Assembly: GCF_001613145.1 (NCBI RefSeq)
Contig: NZ_BDBU01000047.1
Location: 1-64,000, forward strand
Origin: Nocardia jejuensis NBRC 103114
Lineage (GTDB): Bacteria > Actinomycetota > Actinomycetes > Mycobacteriales > Mycobacteriaceae
Reading direction: 5' to 3'
DNA: 64,000 nucleotides
The notes beneath the pieces were generated by a model. It was not told the origin of the DNA and searched no databases. It saw only the letters and a program-made list of their open reading frames with translations. A program made the translations under genes and the position numbers. Position 1 is the first letter of the stretch; every line of letters starts with the position of its first letter. Shown here in pieces: positions 8,288-15,968 of the stretch.

Positions 8288-9676
8288 GTGATCGCCGAAC
8301 TGCCGCAGACCGTCGACCTCGTGGACGGCGAGTGGGGAACTCCGCCGACAGACCTCGGGGTGTCGCTGGAAGATCCGGCGACGGGGGCGGAGGTCGCCCG
8401 CACCGTCGCCACCTCGGCGGCCCGAGTCGACCGGGCATTGGCGGTCGCCGAACGCGCGACCGCCGCGGTGACGCCCGAGATGCTCCACGCCATCGCCGAC
8501 GGGCTCGACGCCCGGCTCGAGTGGATCGCCGAATTGGATTCTCGCGCAACGGGTGTGCCGATCACGCAGACCCGGTTGCTGGGGGTGATCGTCTCCGGCT
8601 CGTTCCGGCTGGCCGCCGAGCAGCTGCGCGGCGGAGCGCTGCGCGCGGATCGGGACGGTGTCCAGGTGCACCGGCTGACGCTGGGCCCGGCGCTGTGCCT
8701 GGTGCCGTGGAACGCTCCCGCGCCGATGGCCGCGCACAAGGTGGCCAATGCGCTCGCGGCGGGCTGTCCGGTGATCCTCAAGGTCAGTGAGCTCGCGCCC
8801 TACAGTGCGATGCCGCTGGCCGAGGTGATCGCCGACCATGTTCCCGCCGGGATGTTCCAGCTCGTGCACGGCGATGCCGAGACCGGCGCACGCCTGGTCG
8901 CGGATCCGCGCATCAAGGCGGTGTCGTTCACCGGCGGGCTCGCGGGCGGGCGATCGGTCGCGACCGCGTCGGCCCCGCTGCTGCGGCCGTGTCAGCTCGA
9001 ACTCGGCGGGAACAACCCGCTGGTGGTGCTGCCCGACGCGAATCTCGACACCGCCGCACGGATGGCGGCGGAATTGCTCACCACCCTCAACGGCCAGTGG
9101 TGCCGGGCGCTGGGACGACTCATCCTGCCCGCCGATCGCGCCCCCGAGCTGCTCGACGCGATCGGAAAACGCCTGGGAGAGTTGCGTATCGGCGCACCGC
9201 TGGACCCGGAGACCGATTTCGGTCCGCTGGTGCACTCACGCCATGTGCGCACGGTGCGCAAAGCGGTGGCCCGTGCCGGGCATCGGTCCTACGGGGAGCT
9301 TCCCGAGATCGGGAACTACTTCGCGCCGACCCTGCTGGACGGTGATCTCGCCGACGAGGTGTTCGGACCGGTCGCCGGGACCCGCACCTACGACTCGATC
9401 GAGGAGGCGGTGCGGCTGGCCGACGCGGTGCCGTACGGACTCGAAGCCTATGTCTGCGGCACCGACGAGGACCTGGCTCTCGCGGTGGCACAGCGCATTC
9501 GCGCGGGCGAAGTGAAGGTCAACGGCTCCTCGGTCATGAGTCTGCACCTCATGACGCCGCGTCCGGCCTGGGGTCTGTCCGGGCTCGGCGAGGAGGGCAC
9601 CGCGGAAACCCTGCGATTCTTCACCGGAACGCGGGTCATCGGCGTCGAGGGCCGCTTCGCCCTGCACACCTCGTGA
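8288..9676 (+). CDS. Aldehyde dehydrogenase family protein (first copy)
   Basis: This is an NAD(P)-dependent oxidoreductase that converts an aldehyde to an acid. Visible are the nucleotide-binding region LCLVPWNAPAP, the catalytic glutamate in LELGGNNPLVVLPDA and the catalytic cysteine in GQWCRALGRLIL. The GTG at 8288 follows aaggagga, giving 462 residues; a longer in-frame opening exists but has no coding character. The protein overlaps the next gene by four bases (GTGA). Two aldehyde dehydrogenases flanking an FAD monooxygenase suggest sequential oxidation of an aldehyde- or alcohol-bearing intermediate. Confidence 0.9.
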   Translation: MIAELPQTVDLVDGEWGTPPTDLGVSLEDPATGAEVARTVATSAARVDRALAVAERATAAVTPEMLHAIADGLDARLEWIAELDSRATGVPITQTRLLGVIVSGSFRLAAEQLRGGALRADRDGVQVHRLTLGPALCLVPWNAPAPMAAHKVANALAAGCPVILKVSELAPYSAMPLAEVIADHVPAGMFQLVHGDAETGARLVADPRIKAVSFTGGLAGGRSVATASAPLLRPCQLELGGNNPLVVLPDANLDTAARMAAELLTTLNGQWCRALGRLILPADRAPELLDAIGKRLGELRIGAPLDPETDFGPLVHSRHVRTVRKAVARAGHRSYGELPEIGNYFAPTLLDGDLADEVFGPVAGTRTYDSIEEAVRLADAVPYGLEAYVCGTDEDLALAVAQRIRAGEVKVNGSSVMSLHLMTPRPAWGLSGLGEEGTAETLRFFTGTRVIGVEGRFALHTS

Positions 9677-10815
9677 GCACGATCGTGGTGGCCGGCGCGG
9701 GACCGGTCGGTCTCACCGCCGCGATGGTTCTGGCCCGGCGCGGCCACGAGGTCGTGGTGCTGGAGCAGGGCGACGAATTGGCCACCGAATCGCGCGCCTC
9801 CACCTTTCATCCACCCACCCTGGAGATGCTCGACGATCTCGGGGTGCTCGAGGCCCTGCTCGACCGCGGCATCGTGGCGACGACCTTCCAGTACCGCGAA
9901 CGCGGCGGCGGCGAGATCGCCACCCTCGATCTGGGGGTGCTGGCCCCGGACACGCCCTATCCGTATCGCGTGCAGTGCGAGCAGAGCAGACTGACCCCGA
10001 TCCTGCTCGACGCCCTGCCCGCACCCGCGCGAGTGTTGTTCGGGCACACCGTCGATGACGTCACCCCCTCCGAGCACGGGGTGCTGGTGCACACCTCCCG
10101 AGGCCCGATCGCCGCGGACTGGCTGATCGGCGCGGACGGGGCGCACTCGGCCGTGCGTCACGCCGTCGGCGCGGCGTTCGACGGCGACACCTATCCCGAA
10201 CGCTTCCTGGTCGCCTCGGTCGAGGAGGATCTGACCGCGGCGCTCCCCGGGATCGCGCCGATCAATTACGTCTTCGATCCGGCCGAATGGCTGGTGCTCC
10301 TGCGCACGCCCGCGCACTGGCGGGTGCTGCTGCCCACGCCCGGCGATACCGGCGACGACGTCGAATTGTCGCGACTACCCGAGCGTTTGGCGGCCGTCGC
10401 GGATCTGGGGCGGCCGTGGAGACTGCTGCACGCCTCCCTCTACCGGGTGCATCAGCGCGTGATGGAGAGCTTCCGGGTGGGCCGAATCCTGTTCATGGGC
10501 GATGCCGCCCACGTCAACAACCCGCTCGGCGGTCTGGGCATGAACAGCGGCATCCACGATGCCGTGCAGATGGCCTCGGCCCTCGCCGATGTCCTCGAAG
10601 GAGGCTCGGAGTCGGCGCTGGATCTGATCGCGACCCGCCGTCGTACCGTGGCGGTCGAGCACGTGCAGCGCGCCAGCCACGACAACTGGAAACGGCTGCG
10701 CGAGCGCGACGACGGCTTCCGGCAGCATCTGCGAGAGCTGGCGGCGGATCCGGTGGCGGCCCGCGCGTATCTGCGCCGTGCCTGCCTGCTCGATTCGCTC
10801 GAGGCCCGGCCGTGA
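9673..10815 (+). CDS. FAD-dependent monooxygenase (PheA/TfdB-type)
   Basis: The 380-residue flavoprotein has the N-terminal Rossmann motif VVAGAGPVGLTAAMVLARRG with an acidic residue at the end of strand two. A second FAD contact is GRILFMGDAAHVNNPLGGLG near residue 280, and DWLIGADGAHSAVR holds the DG motif. These features mark the aromatic-ring hydroxylase group. It starts with GTG inside the stop of the preceding aldehyde dehydrogenase gene and its own stop overlaps the following one, so all three are one transcript. The substrate is unknown; a pyrrolic or aromatic intermediate would fit the island. Confidence 0.88.
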   Translation: MSTIVVAGAGPVGLTAAMVLARRGHEVVVLEQGDELATESRASTFHPPTLEMLDDLGVLEALLDRGIVATTFQYRERGGGEIATLDLGVLAPDTPYPYRVQCEQSRLTPILLDALPAPARVLFGHTVDDVTPSEHGVLVHTSRGPIAADWLIGADGAHSAVRHAVGAAFDGDTYPERFLVASVEEDLTAALPGIAPINYVFDPAEWLVLLRTPAHWRVLLPTPGDTGDDVELSRLPERLAAVADLGRPWRLLHASLYRVHQRVMESFRVGRILFMGDAAHVNNPLGGLGMNSGIHDAVQMASALADVLEGGSESALDLIATRRRTVAVEHVQRASHDNWKRLRERDDGFRQHLRELAADPVAARAYLRRACLLDSLEARP

Positions 10816-12254
10816 GTGCCGAGCGCGCGGCGATGCGGATCACGCGGGAAAACCCCGCCCGGCCCAGTGATCAGGTCGGATCGGTCCCGGTGACCACGCC
10901 CGGTGCAGTGGATGCCGTTGTGCACCAGATGCATCGGCGGCACCGTGAGTGGGCGGCGGTCCCGCTGCCGCAACGACTGGCGGCACTCGCCTCGGCCGCC
11001 GACGCTCTGCACGCGAGATCGGCGGACCTGGCGATCCTGCTGGCACGGGAAACCGGAAAACCCGTGGCGGACTGCCGGGGTGAGATCGGTTTCGCCGCCA
11101 CCTATCTGCACTGGGTGTGCCGCAACGGTCCGAGACTGTTGGGCGAGGCGGTGATCGACGACGCCCAGGGACGGATCGTGCGCACCCCGGCGCCGTTCGG
11201 GGTGATCGCCGCGATCACGCCGTGGAACGCGCCGATCATCCTGTCCGTGCTCAAGCTCGGCCCGGCCCTCGCGGCGGGAAACACCGTGGTGCTCAAGCCC
11301 TCTCCGCTCGCGCCGCTGGCGGTCACCGAGATGGCCGCCCTGTTCCCCGGCGTCCGGGTGATCCACGGCGGCCCAGAGACGGTGCAGGCGCTCATCGCGC
11401 ATCCGCTCGTGCGCAAGGTCGCCTTCACCGGCGGCGAAGCGGCCGGCCGCAGTATCGCCGCCGCGGCCGGGCAGGCCCTGACCCCGGTGGTGCTCGAGCT
11501 CGGCGGGAACGACCCCGCGGTATTCCTCGACGACTTCGCCCTGACCGCCGACGATTACGACCGTCTGGTGCTCGCGTCCTTCGCCACCGCGGGCCAGGTC
11601 TGCATGGCCGCCAAACGGCTCTACGTCCCCACCGCCCGCCTCGAGGAGTTCCTCGAGGCGTATCGCGCTGCCGCGCACCGCATCCTGCGGGTCGGTGATC
11701 CTCTCGACGAACACGTCACCATGGGCCCGGTCGTGACGCGCGCCGCCGCGCAACGCATGACACACCTGATCGCGGACGGCTGGAATCGCGGCGGCTGGAT
11801 GCTGCCGCTGGCCGATATCCCCGGCCACGACGGCTATTTCGTCGCCCCGGCCCTGGCCCTGGACCTCCCCGACGACGCCGATCTGGTGCGCTGCGAACAG
11901 TTCGGCCCGGTCGTGCCGGTCCTGACCTACGACTCCGAGCCCGACGTGCTGCGGCGCGCCAACGATTCGGAACTGGGCCTGGCCGCCTCGGTGTGGTCCG
12001 CGGACGAACAGCGCGCCCTGGACTTCGCCGCGCGACTCGACGCGGGCTTCACCTTCCTCAACACCCACAATCGCACCGGCATGTCGCTGCGCGCCCCGTT
12101 CGGCGGCACCAAGCACAGCGGCTTCGGCCGCGAGTACGCCGACGAGGGTCTGCTCGAGTACGTGCAGCCGACGATCGTGCACGCTCCCGCCGCCTTCCGG
12201 CCGGGCGGGCCGGGCATGCCTGCCCGCTCGTATCCGAATACCCTCGTGGACTGA
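10812..12254 (+). CDS. Aldehyde dehydrogenase family protein (second copy)
   Basis: This second NAD(P)-dependent aldehyde dehydrogenase is about 480 residues from the GTG at 10812, which overlaps the preceding stop; an ATG at 10833 is the alternative. Motifs include GVIAAITPWNAP, LELGGNDPAVFLDD with the general-base Glu, and ATAGQVCMAAKRLYV with the catalytic Cys. The C-terminal end has FGGTKHSGFGREYADEG, typical of the family. It is only distantly similar to the copy at 8288, so it is unlikely to be a recent duplication. It ends the operon that begins at the flavin reductase gene. Confidence 0.9.
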   Translation: MSAERAAMRITRENPARPSDQVGSVPVTTPGAVDAVVHQMHRRHREWAAVPLPQRLAALASAADALHARSADLAILLARETGKPVADCRGEIGFAATYLHWVCRNGPRLLGEAVIDDAQGRIVRTPAPFGVIAAITPWNAPIILSVLKLGPALAAGNTVVLKPSPLAPLAVTEMAALFPGVRVIHGGPETVQALIAHPLVRKVAFTGGEAAGRSIAAAAGQALTPVVLELGGNDPAVFLDDFALTADDYDRLVLASFATAGQVCMAAKRLYVPTARLEEFLEAYRAAAHRILRVGDPLDEHVTMGPVVTRAAAQRMTHLIADGWNRGGWMLPLADIPGHDGYFVAPALALDLPDDADLVRCEQFGPVVPVLTYDSEPDVLRRANDSELGLAASVWSADEQRALDFAARLDAGFTFLNTHNRTGMSLRAPFGGTKHSGFGREYADEGLLEYVQPTIVHAPAAFRPGGPGMPARSYPNTLVD

Positions 12255-12673
12255 CACTTTCGCGCGTGCGACGCCGTTGCCACGGGACATCTCATCTCCG
12301 CTACGGTCACCGCCGACGACTGGGACCGATACCACCCCCGCGCGGGCCCTGTCGCGGCCGCTGAGCGCTGCGCCGATCTCGATATCCGGGCCGCAGGGTC
12401 GGCGGCCGGTGCGAGAGGCGCTGCCACCGGCTCACGGGCGGTCCGATCTGGTGCCGGACGCCCGCGTGACACGGTCCGGCGCACGCCTGCCCACCGCGTC
12501 GTCCGGTCCGTGCCGGAGCGAATGCGATGGGCAGGCAGTGTCGTGCGGGCAGTGTCGTGATCACAGGTGGCAGTCGAGCACCACCTCGCTCGCCGGTCGC
12601 CGGACCGACCATCCGGCGACCCCGCGACGCGCTGAATCCGGCTGGTGCGCGGCCGATCCCGATCCGGCGGCGT
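12255..12673. other. 419-bp region without a recognised gene
   Basis: The interval separates the convergent aldehyde dehydrogenase and neocarzinostatin-like genes. Short open frames exist on both strands but have no domain, no start signal and no matching composition. I saw no clear hairpin, repeat or mobile-element remnant. Confidence 0.5.
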
Positions 12674-13267
12674 TCACCGTGTTCCGCTCCCGCGGCGGCG
12701 CACCGCCACCACGGTCACCGCGAGCACGACCACCACGACGGCGACGGCGATGCCCACGATCAGGCCGGTATTGCTGTCGTCACTGTCGGACGTCGCCGAA
12801 TCACCGGCCACCACCGTGGTTTCCGGAGTCTTCGCCGCACCGAAGGTCAGCGGGACCGAGGTGAGAATGTTGGACGGATCGGTCAGGCTGGTGACGCTGA
12901 TCGTGCAGGCCCCCGGTGCGCTCGTACAGTCGGTGCCGCCGATCGAGCTGACCAGAGCGAGGGTGTGGTTTCCACCGGCGGGCTGCCACACCCCTTGCGC
13001 GTCAGCCTGACCCATCAGCGAACCGGTCAGATTGCAGTCGGTGGGCTGAACGATCTGCGGTTTGCACTGCCCGACCGCGACGGTGGGCATGTTCGCGGTG
13101 AGCCCGTCGAGCGTGACCGTGACCGTCTGACCCGCCGTCAGACCCGAACTCGGGCTCAGCACCAGCGCCGGTGCGGCGGAGGCGACGGGACCGCCGCCCA
13201 GCAGCGCGAGGCTCGCGAGAGCCGAGATGATCGCAGCGCGAAAACCGCTGCCCCCGAGCCGTTTCAC
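12674..13267 (-). CDS. Neocarzinostatin-fold exported protein with C-terminal membrane anchor
   Basis: The predicted 197-residue product has a signal peptide (Val-Lys-Arg-Leu then a hydrophobic stretch ending ASAAPA) and an immunoglobulin-like neocarzinostatin domain. The domain shows LSPSSGLTAGQTVTVTLDGL, the VAVGQCK cysteine and paired DC...C cysteines for two disulfides. An Ala/Ser/Asp linker, one transmembrane segment (GLIVGIAVAVVVVVLAV) and RRRG follow. It should sit on the outer face of the membrane. The GTG start overlaps the TGA of the upstream paralogue. Known family members bind enediyne chromophores, but no enediyne synthase is visible here, so another hydrophobic ligand is possible. 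Confidence 0.85.
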   Translation of the reverse strand: MKRLGGSGFRAAIISALASLALLGGGPVASAAPALVLSPSSGLTAGQTVTVTLDGLTANMPTVAVGQCKPQIVQPTDCNLTGSLMGQADAQGVWQPAGGNHTLALVSSIGGTDCTSAPGACTISVTSLTDPSNILTSVPLTFGAAKTPETTVVAGDSATSDSDDSNTGLIVGIAVAVVVVVLAVTVVAVRRRGSGTR

Positions 13268-13683
13268 CCGAAGCTCAGCGGTGCGGAGGTGATGATCGCC
13301 GACGGATTCGTCAGGCTGGTGACCGCGATCGTGCACGCGCCGGGGCCCGAGGCGCAGTCGACGCCGCCGATCGACCCGACCAGTGTGATCGAGTAGCCGC
13401 CGTTGGACTGCCAGTTGCCGTCTCCGTCGGCGTGCCCCATCAGGGTGCCGACGAGATTGCAGTCCGCGGGTCCGGACACCTGGGCCTTGCACTGGCCCAC
13501 CGCCACCGAGGCCAGGTCGGCCGGCAGTCCGCCGAGTGACACCGACACCGATTGCCCCGCGGACACTCCGTCGGTCTGACTCAGGGACAGGAACGCTCCG
13601 GCCGTGGCCGGGCCGCTCGTCGCGAGCAGGCCGCCCGCGACGGCCGCGGCCAGCACACCGGCGCGCAGAATGATGTTCTTCAT
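13264..13683 (-). CDS. Secreted neocarzinostatin-like protein
   Basis: The 139-residue protein has a clear signal peptide (MKNIILRAGVLAAAVAGG, cleavage near ATAGA) and then a single neocarzinostatin-type domain with LSLSQTDGVSAGQSVSVSL, VAVGQCKAQ and DCASGPGAC, giving the four cysteines expected for two disulfides. It has no membrane anchor, unlike the adjacent paralogue, so it should be released. A purine-rich site (gaggaggaac on its own strand) precedes the ATG. It is the middle of three consecutive paralogues. Function is unknown beyond probable ligand binding outside the cell. Confidence 0.88.
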   Translation of the reverse strand: MKNIILRAGVLAAAVAGGLLATSGPATAGAFLSLSQTDGVSAGQSVSVSLGGLPADLASVAVGQCKAQVSGPADCNLVGTLMGHADGDGNWQSNGGYSITLVGSIGGVDCASGPGACTIAVTSLTNPSAIITSAPLSFG

Positions 13684-13702
13684 TGTTCCTCCTCAGGAAA
13701 TC

Positions 13703-14281
13703 TCACAATCGCCGCCGATCGATCAGCGCGAGGACGGCGACTGTGAAAAGCAGGGCGGCTGTCGCGCCCCACAGGGGTGTGGAGGGTCCGCGGGTGTCGG
13801 TCACCGTGCGGGCCTCGACGATCGGGGCGGTGGTGGGTGCGGGCACCCGTGAGCCCTGGAACACGATCGAGATGGACGCCGAGTTGGCGGTGATGATGGC
13901 GGGCGGCTCCGTTCCCGGCAGCGGCGCGGCCGCGATCACGCACTGCTGTTCGAGACAGTCGATGTTCCCGAAGCGGTGACGCGCGGTGAGCACGACGGTG
14001 GGCAACGTGCCGTCTCCGGCGACGTTCACGAATGTCGCGCCGCCCTCCAGATCACAGTCGCGCAGGCCGTTGACGAAGTGCTCCTTGCACAGGCCGATCG
14101 CCACCGCCGCGATACCGTGCTGGAAGCCGGTGCCGTTCACAGTGATTCGCTGCCCCTCGGCCAGCTCGCCGGTGACATCGAGACGTAGCGCGGCCGGATT
14201 GTCGGGCGAGGCGTGTGCCGGAGCGGGACCTGCGGCGGTGAGGGTCGCGGCGGCCAGCGCGGCCAGGATTGCGCGGATCAC
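13703..14281 (-). CDS. Neocarzinostatin-like exported protein with C-terminal anchor (diverged)
   Basis: The 192-residue product starts with a signal peptide (VIRAILAALAAATLTAAG, cleavage near AHASP). A diverged neocarzinostatin-type domain follows, in which GIAAVAIGLCKEH, RDCDLEGG and NIDCLEQQC preserve the four cysteines. A linker, a hydrophobic segment (LWGATAALLFTVAVLALI) and a DRRRL tail follow, suggesting membrane attachment. The GTG overlaps the stop of the upstream membrane-protein gene as GTGA, so these four genes are one transcript. It is the least similar of the three paralogues. Confidence 0.82.
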   Translation of the reverse strand: MIRAILAALAAATLTAAGPAPAHASPDNPAALRLDVTGELAEGQRITVNGTGFQHGIAAVAIGLCKEHFVNGLRDCDLEGGATFVNVAGDGTLPTVVLTARHRFGNIDCLEQQCVIAAAPLPGTEPPAIITANSASISIVFQGSRVPAPTTAPIVEARTVTDTRGPSTPLWGATAALLFTVAVLALIDRRRL

Positions 14282-15429
14282 GATGCGCCTCCTTCGAGAA
14301 TCGGGGCGGGCAACGCCGAGCGGGGTGCGAGACGGCGACTGCCGCAATACAGGGCCACGAGCAGGGCCGGGAGGGCGAGCAGGGTCACGCCCGTTCCCAC
14401 TCCTGCCGGACCGGCGAGAACGGTGACCAGACCCAGGCCCGCGAGACCGGCGAGGACCATCGATATCGCCGTGGCCGCCGCCCCGTCGCCTCGATGCCGT
14501 TCGGCCAGTACGAGATCGAGTCCGCGCGCCGCGCGCGCGGACGCCGCGAGGGTGAGCCCCAGGCCGATGGTCAGCGTCACCCGGCCCGGCGCGGTCGCGA
14601 CGAGCAGCGCACCCCCGGCGGCGAGCACCAGCAGTACCGCGAGGGCGTCCGCATTCGGTCCGGGCAGGGCCAGCACCACGAGCGCGGGCAGGGTCGTCGC
14701 CAACAGCAGCACGGCTTGTTCGGCGCCCAACGCGTTCCAGCGGAACAGCAGCAGGTGCAGCGCGGGCAAGACGACCCCGCCCAGCGTCAGCCCCACCGCC
14801 GCATAACCGGGCAGCAGGGATCGCACGGAGTGCGGGCTCGCACTCGATGCAGCGGAATCGCGTGCGGGAGAGGGCGAATACCGCGTGGGGCGAGTTCCGG
14901 CAGCGCTGTCGGCTGGTGCGGCGAGCATCAGCGCGCCGCACAGCACGGTCACGACACCAGTGCCGAGGACCCCGCTGCCCGGTGTACTCGCGCACAGTGC
15001 GGCAAGCCCGGCGGCGCCGGCGAATCCGGCCGCGCAGCAGACGTGCCACACGGTCAGCGACGCCGCCCTGGATCCGAGAACGCGAGCTCGGCCCCGCACG
15101 ACGACCGGACCGGCGGCGACGCCGGCCGAGAGCAGCGTGATGGTGAATCCCCATGTGCTCGAGACCGTTCCCGCCGCCACGAGCGCGGCGCCCGCCACCA
15201 CCGTGCACCAGCCCGCACCGCGCGAGGACACCCGCAGCCGAGTTGTCGCGGCGGCACTCGCGCACCCCAGCACGAGCATGGTGAGCGCGATGTATCCGAC
15301 CACCTCGCCGGGCAGCCCCAGCACACCTCCGAACGGTTTGGTCAACAGCGCCAGCTGCCCGCCCGCCGTCGGCCCGAGAAGTATTCCGGCCAGCGCCGAT
15401 GCCGGCGCGCCGAGTCGATCGCGGCGCAT
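14278..15429 (-). CDS. Polytopic membrane protein, MFS-like
   Basis: The 383-residue product has around ten to twelve hydrophobic segments, rich in Ala, Leu and Gly, with a short soluble loop near the middle. It resembles MFS carriers in size and segment spacing but lacks a convincing signature loop, so the family is uncertain. The ATG at 15429 is preferred; a GTG at 15531 would add a leader translated from the 24-bp tandem repeat. It is first in an operon with the three neocarzinostatin-like genes and divergent from the core operon, so the island operator at 15,695 may control both directions. Confidence 0.68.
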   Translation of the reverse strand: MRRDRLGAPASALAGILLGPTAGGQLALLTKPFGGVLGLPGEVVGYIALTMLVLGCASAAATTRLRVSSRGAGWCTVVAGAALVAAGTVSSTWGFTITLLSAGVAAGPVVVRGRARVLGSRAASLTVWHVCCAAGFAGAAGLAALCASTPGSGVLGTGVVTVLCGALMLAAPADSAAGTRPTRYSPSPARDSAASSASPHSVRSLLPGYAAVGLTLGGVVLPALHLLLFRWNALGAEQAVLLLATTLPALVVLALPGPNADALAVLLVLAAGGALLVATAPGRVTLTIGLGLTLAASARAARGLDLVLAERHRGDGAAATAISMVLAGLAGLGLVTVLAGPAGVGTGVTLLALPALLVALYCGSRRLAPRSALPAPILEGGAS

Positions 15430-15508
15430 CTCAGCAACCCGCACAACGAGAAAGCCGGGCGCGGGGCAGGTTTCGCCGACCGACCCGGACCGAGTATCGC
15501 CTCGCGCA

Positions 15509-15652
15509 GTGCCGGACACCGGCGGACCCACCCTGCCGGACCCCGGCCGGTTCGGACTGCCGGACTCCGGCGGACTCGGACTGCCGGACCCCGGCGGACT
15601 TGAACTGCCGGACCCCGGCGGACTTAGACTGCCGGACCCCGGCGATGAACGT
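15509..15652. repeat. Tandem repeat, about six copies of a 24-bp unit
   Basis: The unit is approximately ctgccggaccccggcggact plus four variable bases, in register at 15509 (diverged), 15533, 15557, 15581, 15605 and 15629 (partial). It lies in the 539-bp divergent interval between the MFS-like gene and the core catabolic operon, next to the operators. Because the unit is a multiple of three, it stays open on both strands and could be read as an octapeptide repeat, but no plausible gene uses it. Confidence 0.9.
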
Positions 15653-15694
15653 GAAGGACGATTCGCAGGTCATCACACCTACCCTCCCGCTAGC

Positions 15695-15711
15695 GTTTCT
15701 CACACGGAAAC
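15695..15711. promoter_or_regulatory. IclR-type operator, copy 3
   Basis: GTTTCTCACACGGAAAC is flanked by GC on both sides, making a 21-bp interval with seven-base perfect inverted arms (GCGTTTC and GAAACGC). A third GTTTC half-site follows after three bases, so the site is a mirror image of the extended form at 15,903. It lies in the divergent promoter region between the membrane-protein operon and the core catabolic operon. Confidence 0.75.
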
Positions 15712-15910
15712 GCGGTTTCGGAATGGGCATATTGAACCCGGGGTGTCAGCGGGTGTCAACCCGCAGCGGCGAGGACTCGCGGAGCGAACACTCGCGCAAC
15801 CGCACGGAAACAACAGGATTCGGTTACCGCGGGTTGCGGTCGCGTGAAATCGGGAACCAGCCCTGGACAGATCATCCGGTCGGGTACAGAATCAGCACAT
15901 CGGAAACACC

Positions 15911-15927
15911 GTTTCGCTCTCCGAAAC
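15911..15927. promoter_or_regulatory. IclR-type operator, copy 4
   Basis: GTTTCGCTCTCCGAAAC is preceded by GGAAAC three bases earlier, forming GAAAC-N3-GTTTC-N7-GAAAC across 15,903-15,927. It is 41 bp upstream of the ATG of the first gene in the core operon, so it probably overlaps the promoter or transcription start. Confidence 0.75.
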
Positions 15928-15968
15928 ATGCGTTCCGACACCTACCGCCGAGCAGAAAGGTGGCGCCC

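Noticed and set aside
8049..8291. An 80-codon frame between the monooxygenase and aldehyde dehydrogenase genes.
   Set aside because: Although ATGA-coupled, it has a repetitive composition, no recognisable domain and overlaps the ribosome binding site and start of the next gene.
12674..15429. An enediyne antibiotic cluster, suggested by the neocarzinostatin-like proteins.
   Set aside because: No enediyne polyketide synthase or its accessory genes are in the window, and the only synthase present is of a different type and 20 kb away.
15429..15531. A longer start at GTG 15531 for the MFS-like membrane protein.
   Set aside because: The added leader is not hydrophobic, comes next to and partly from the repeat array, and has no convincing ribosome binding site.
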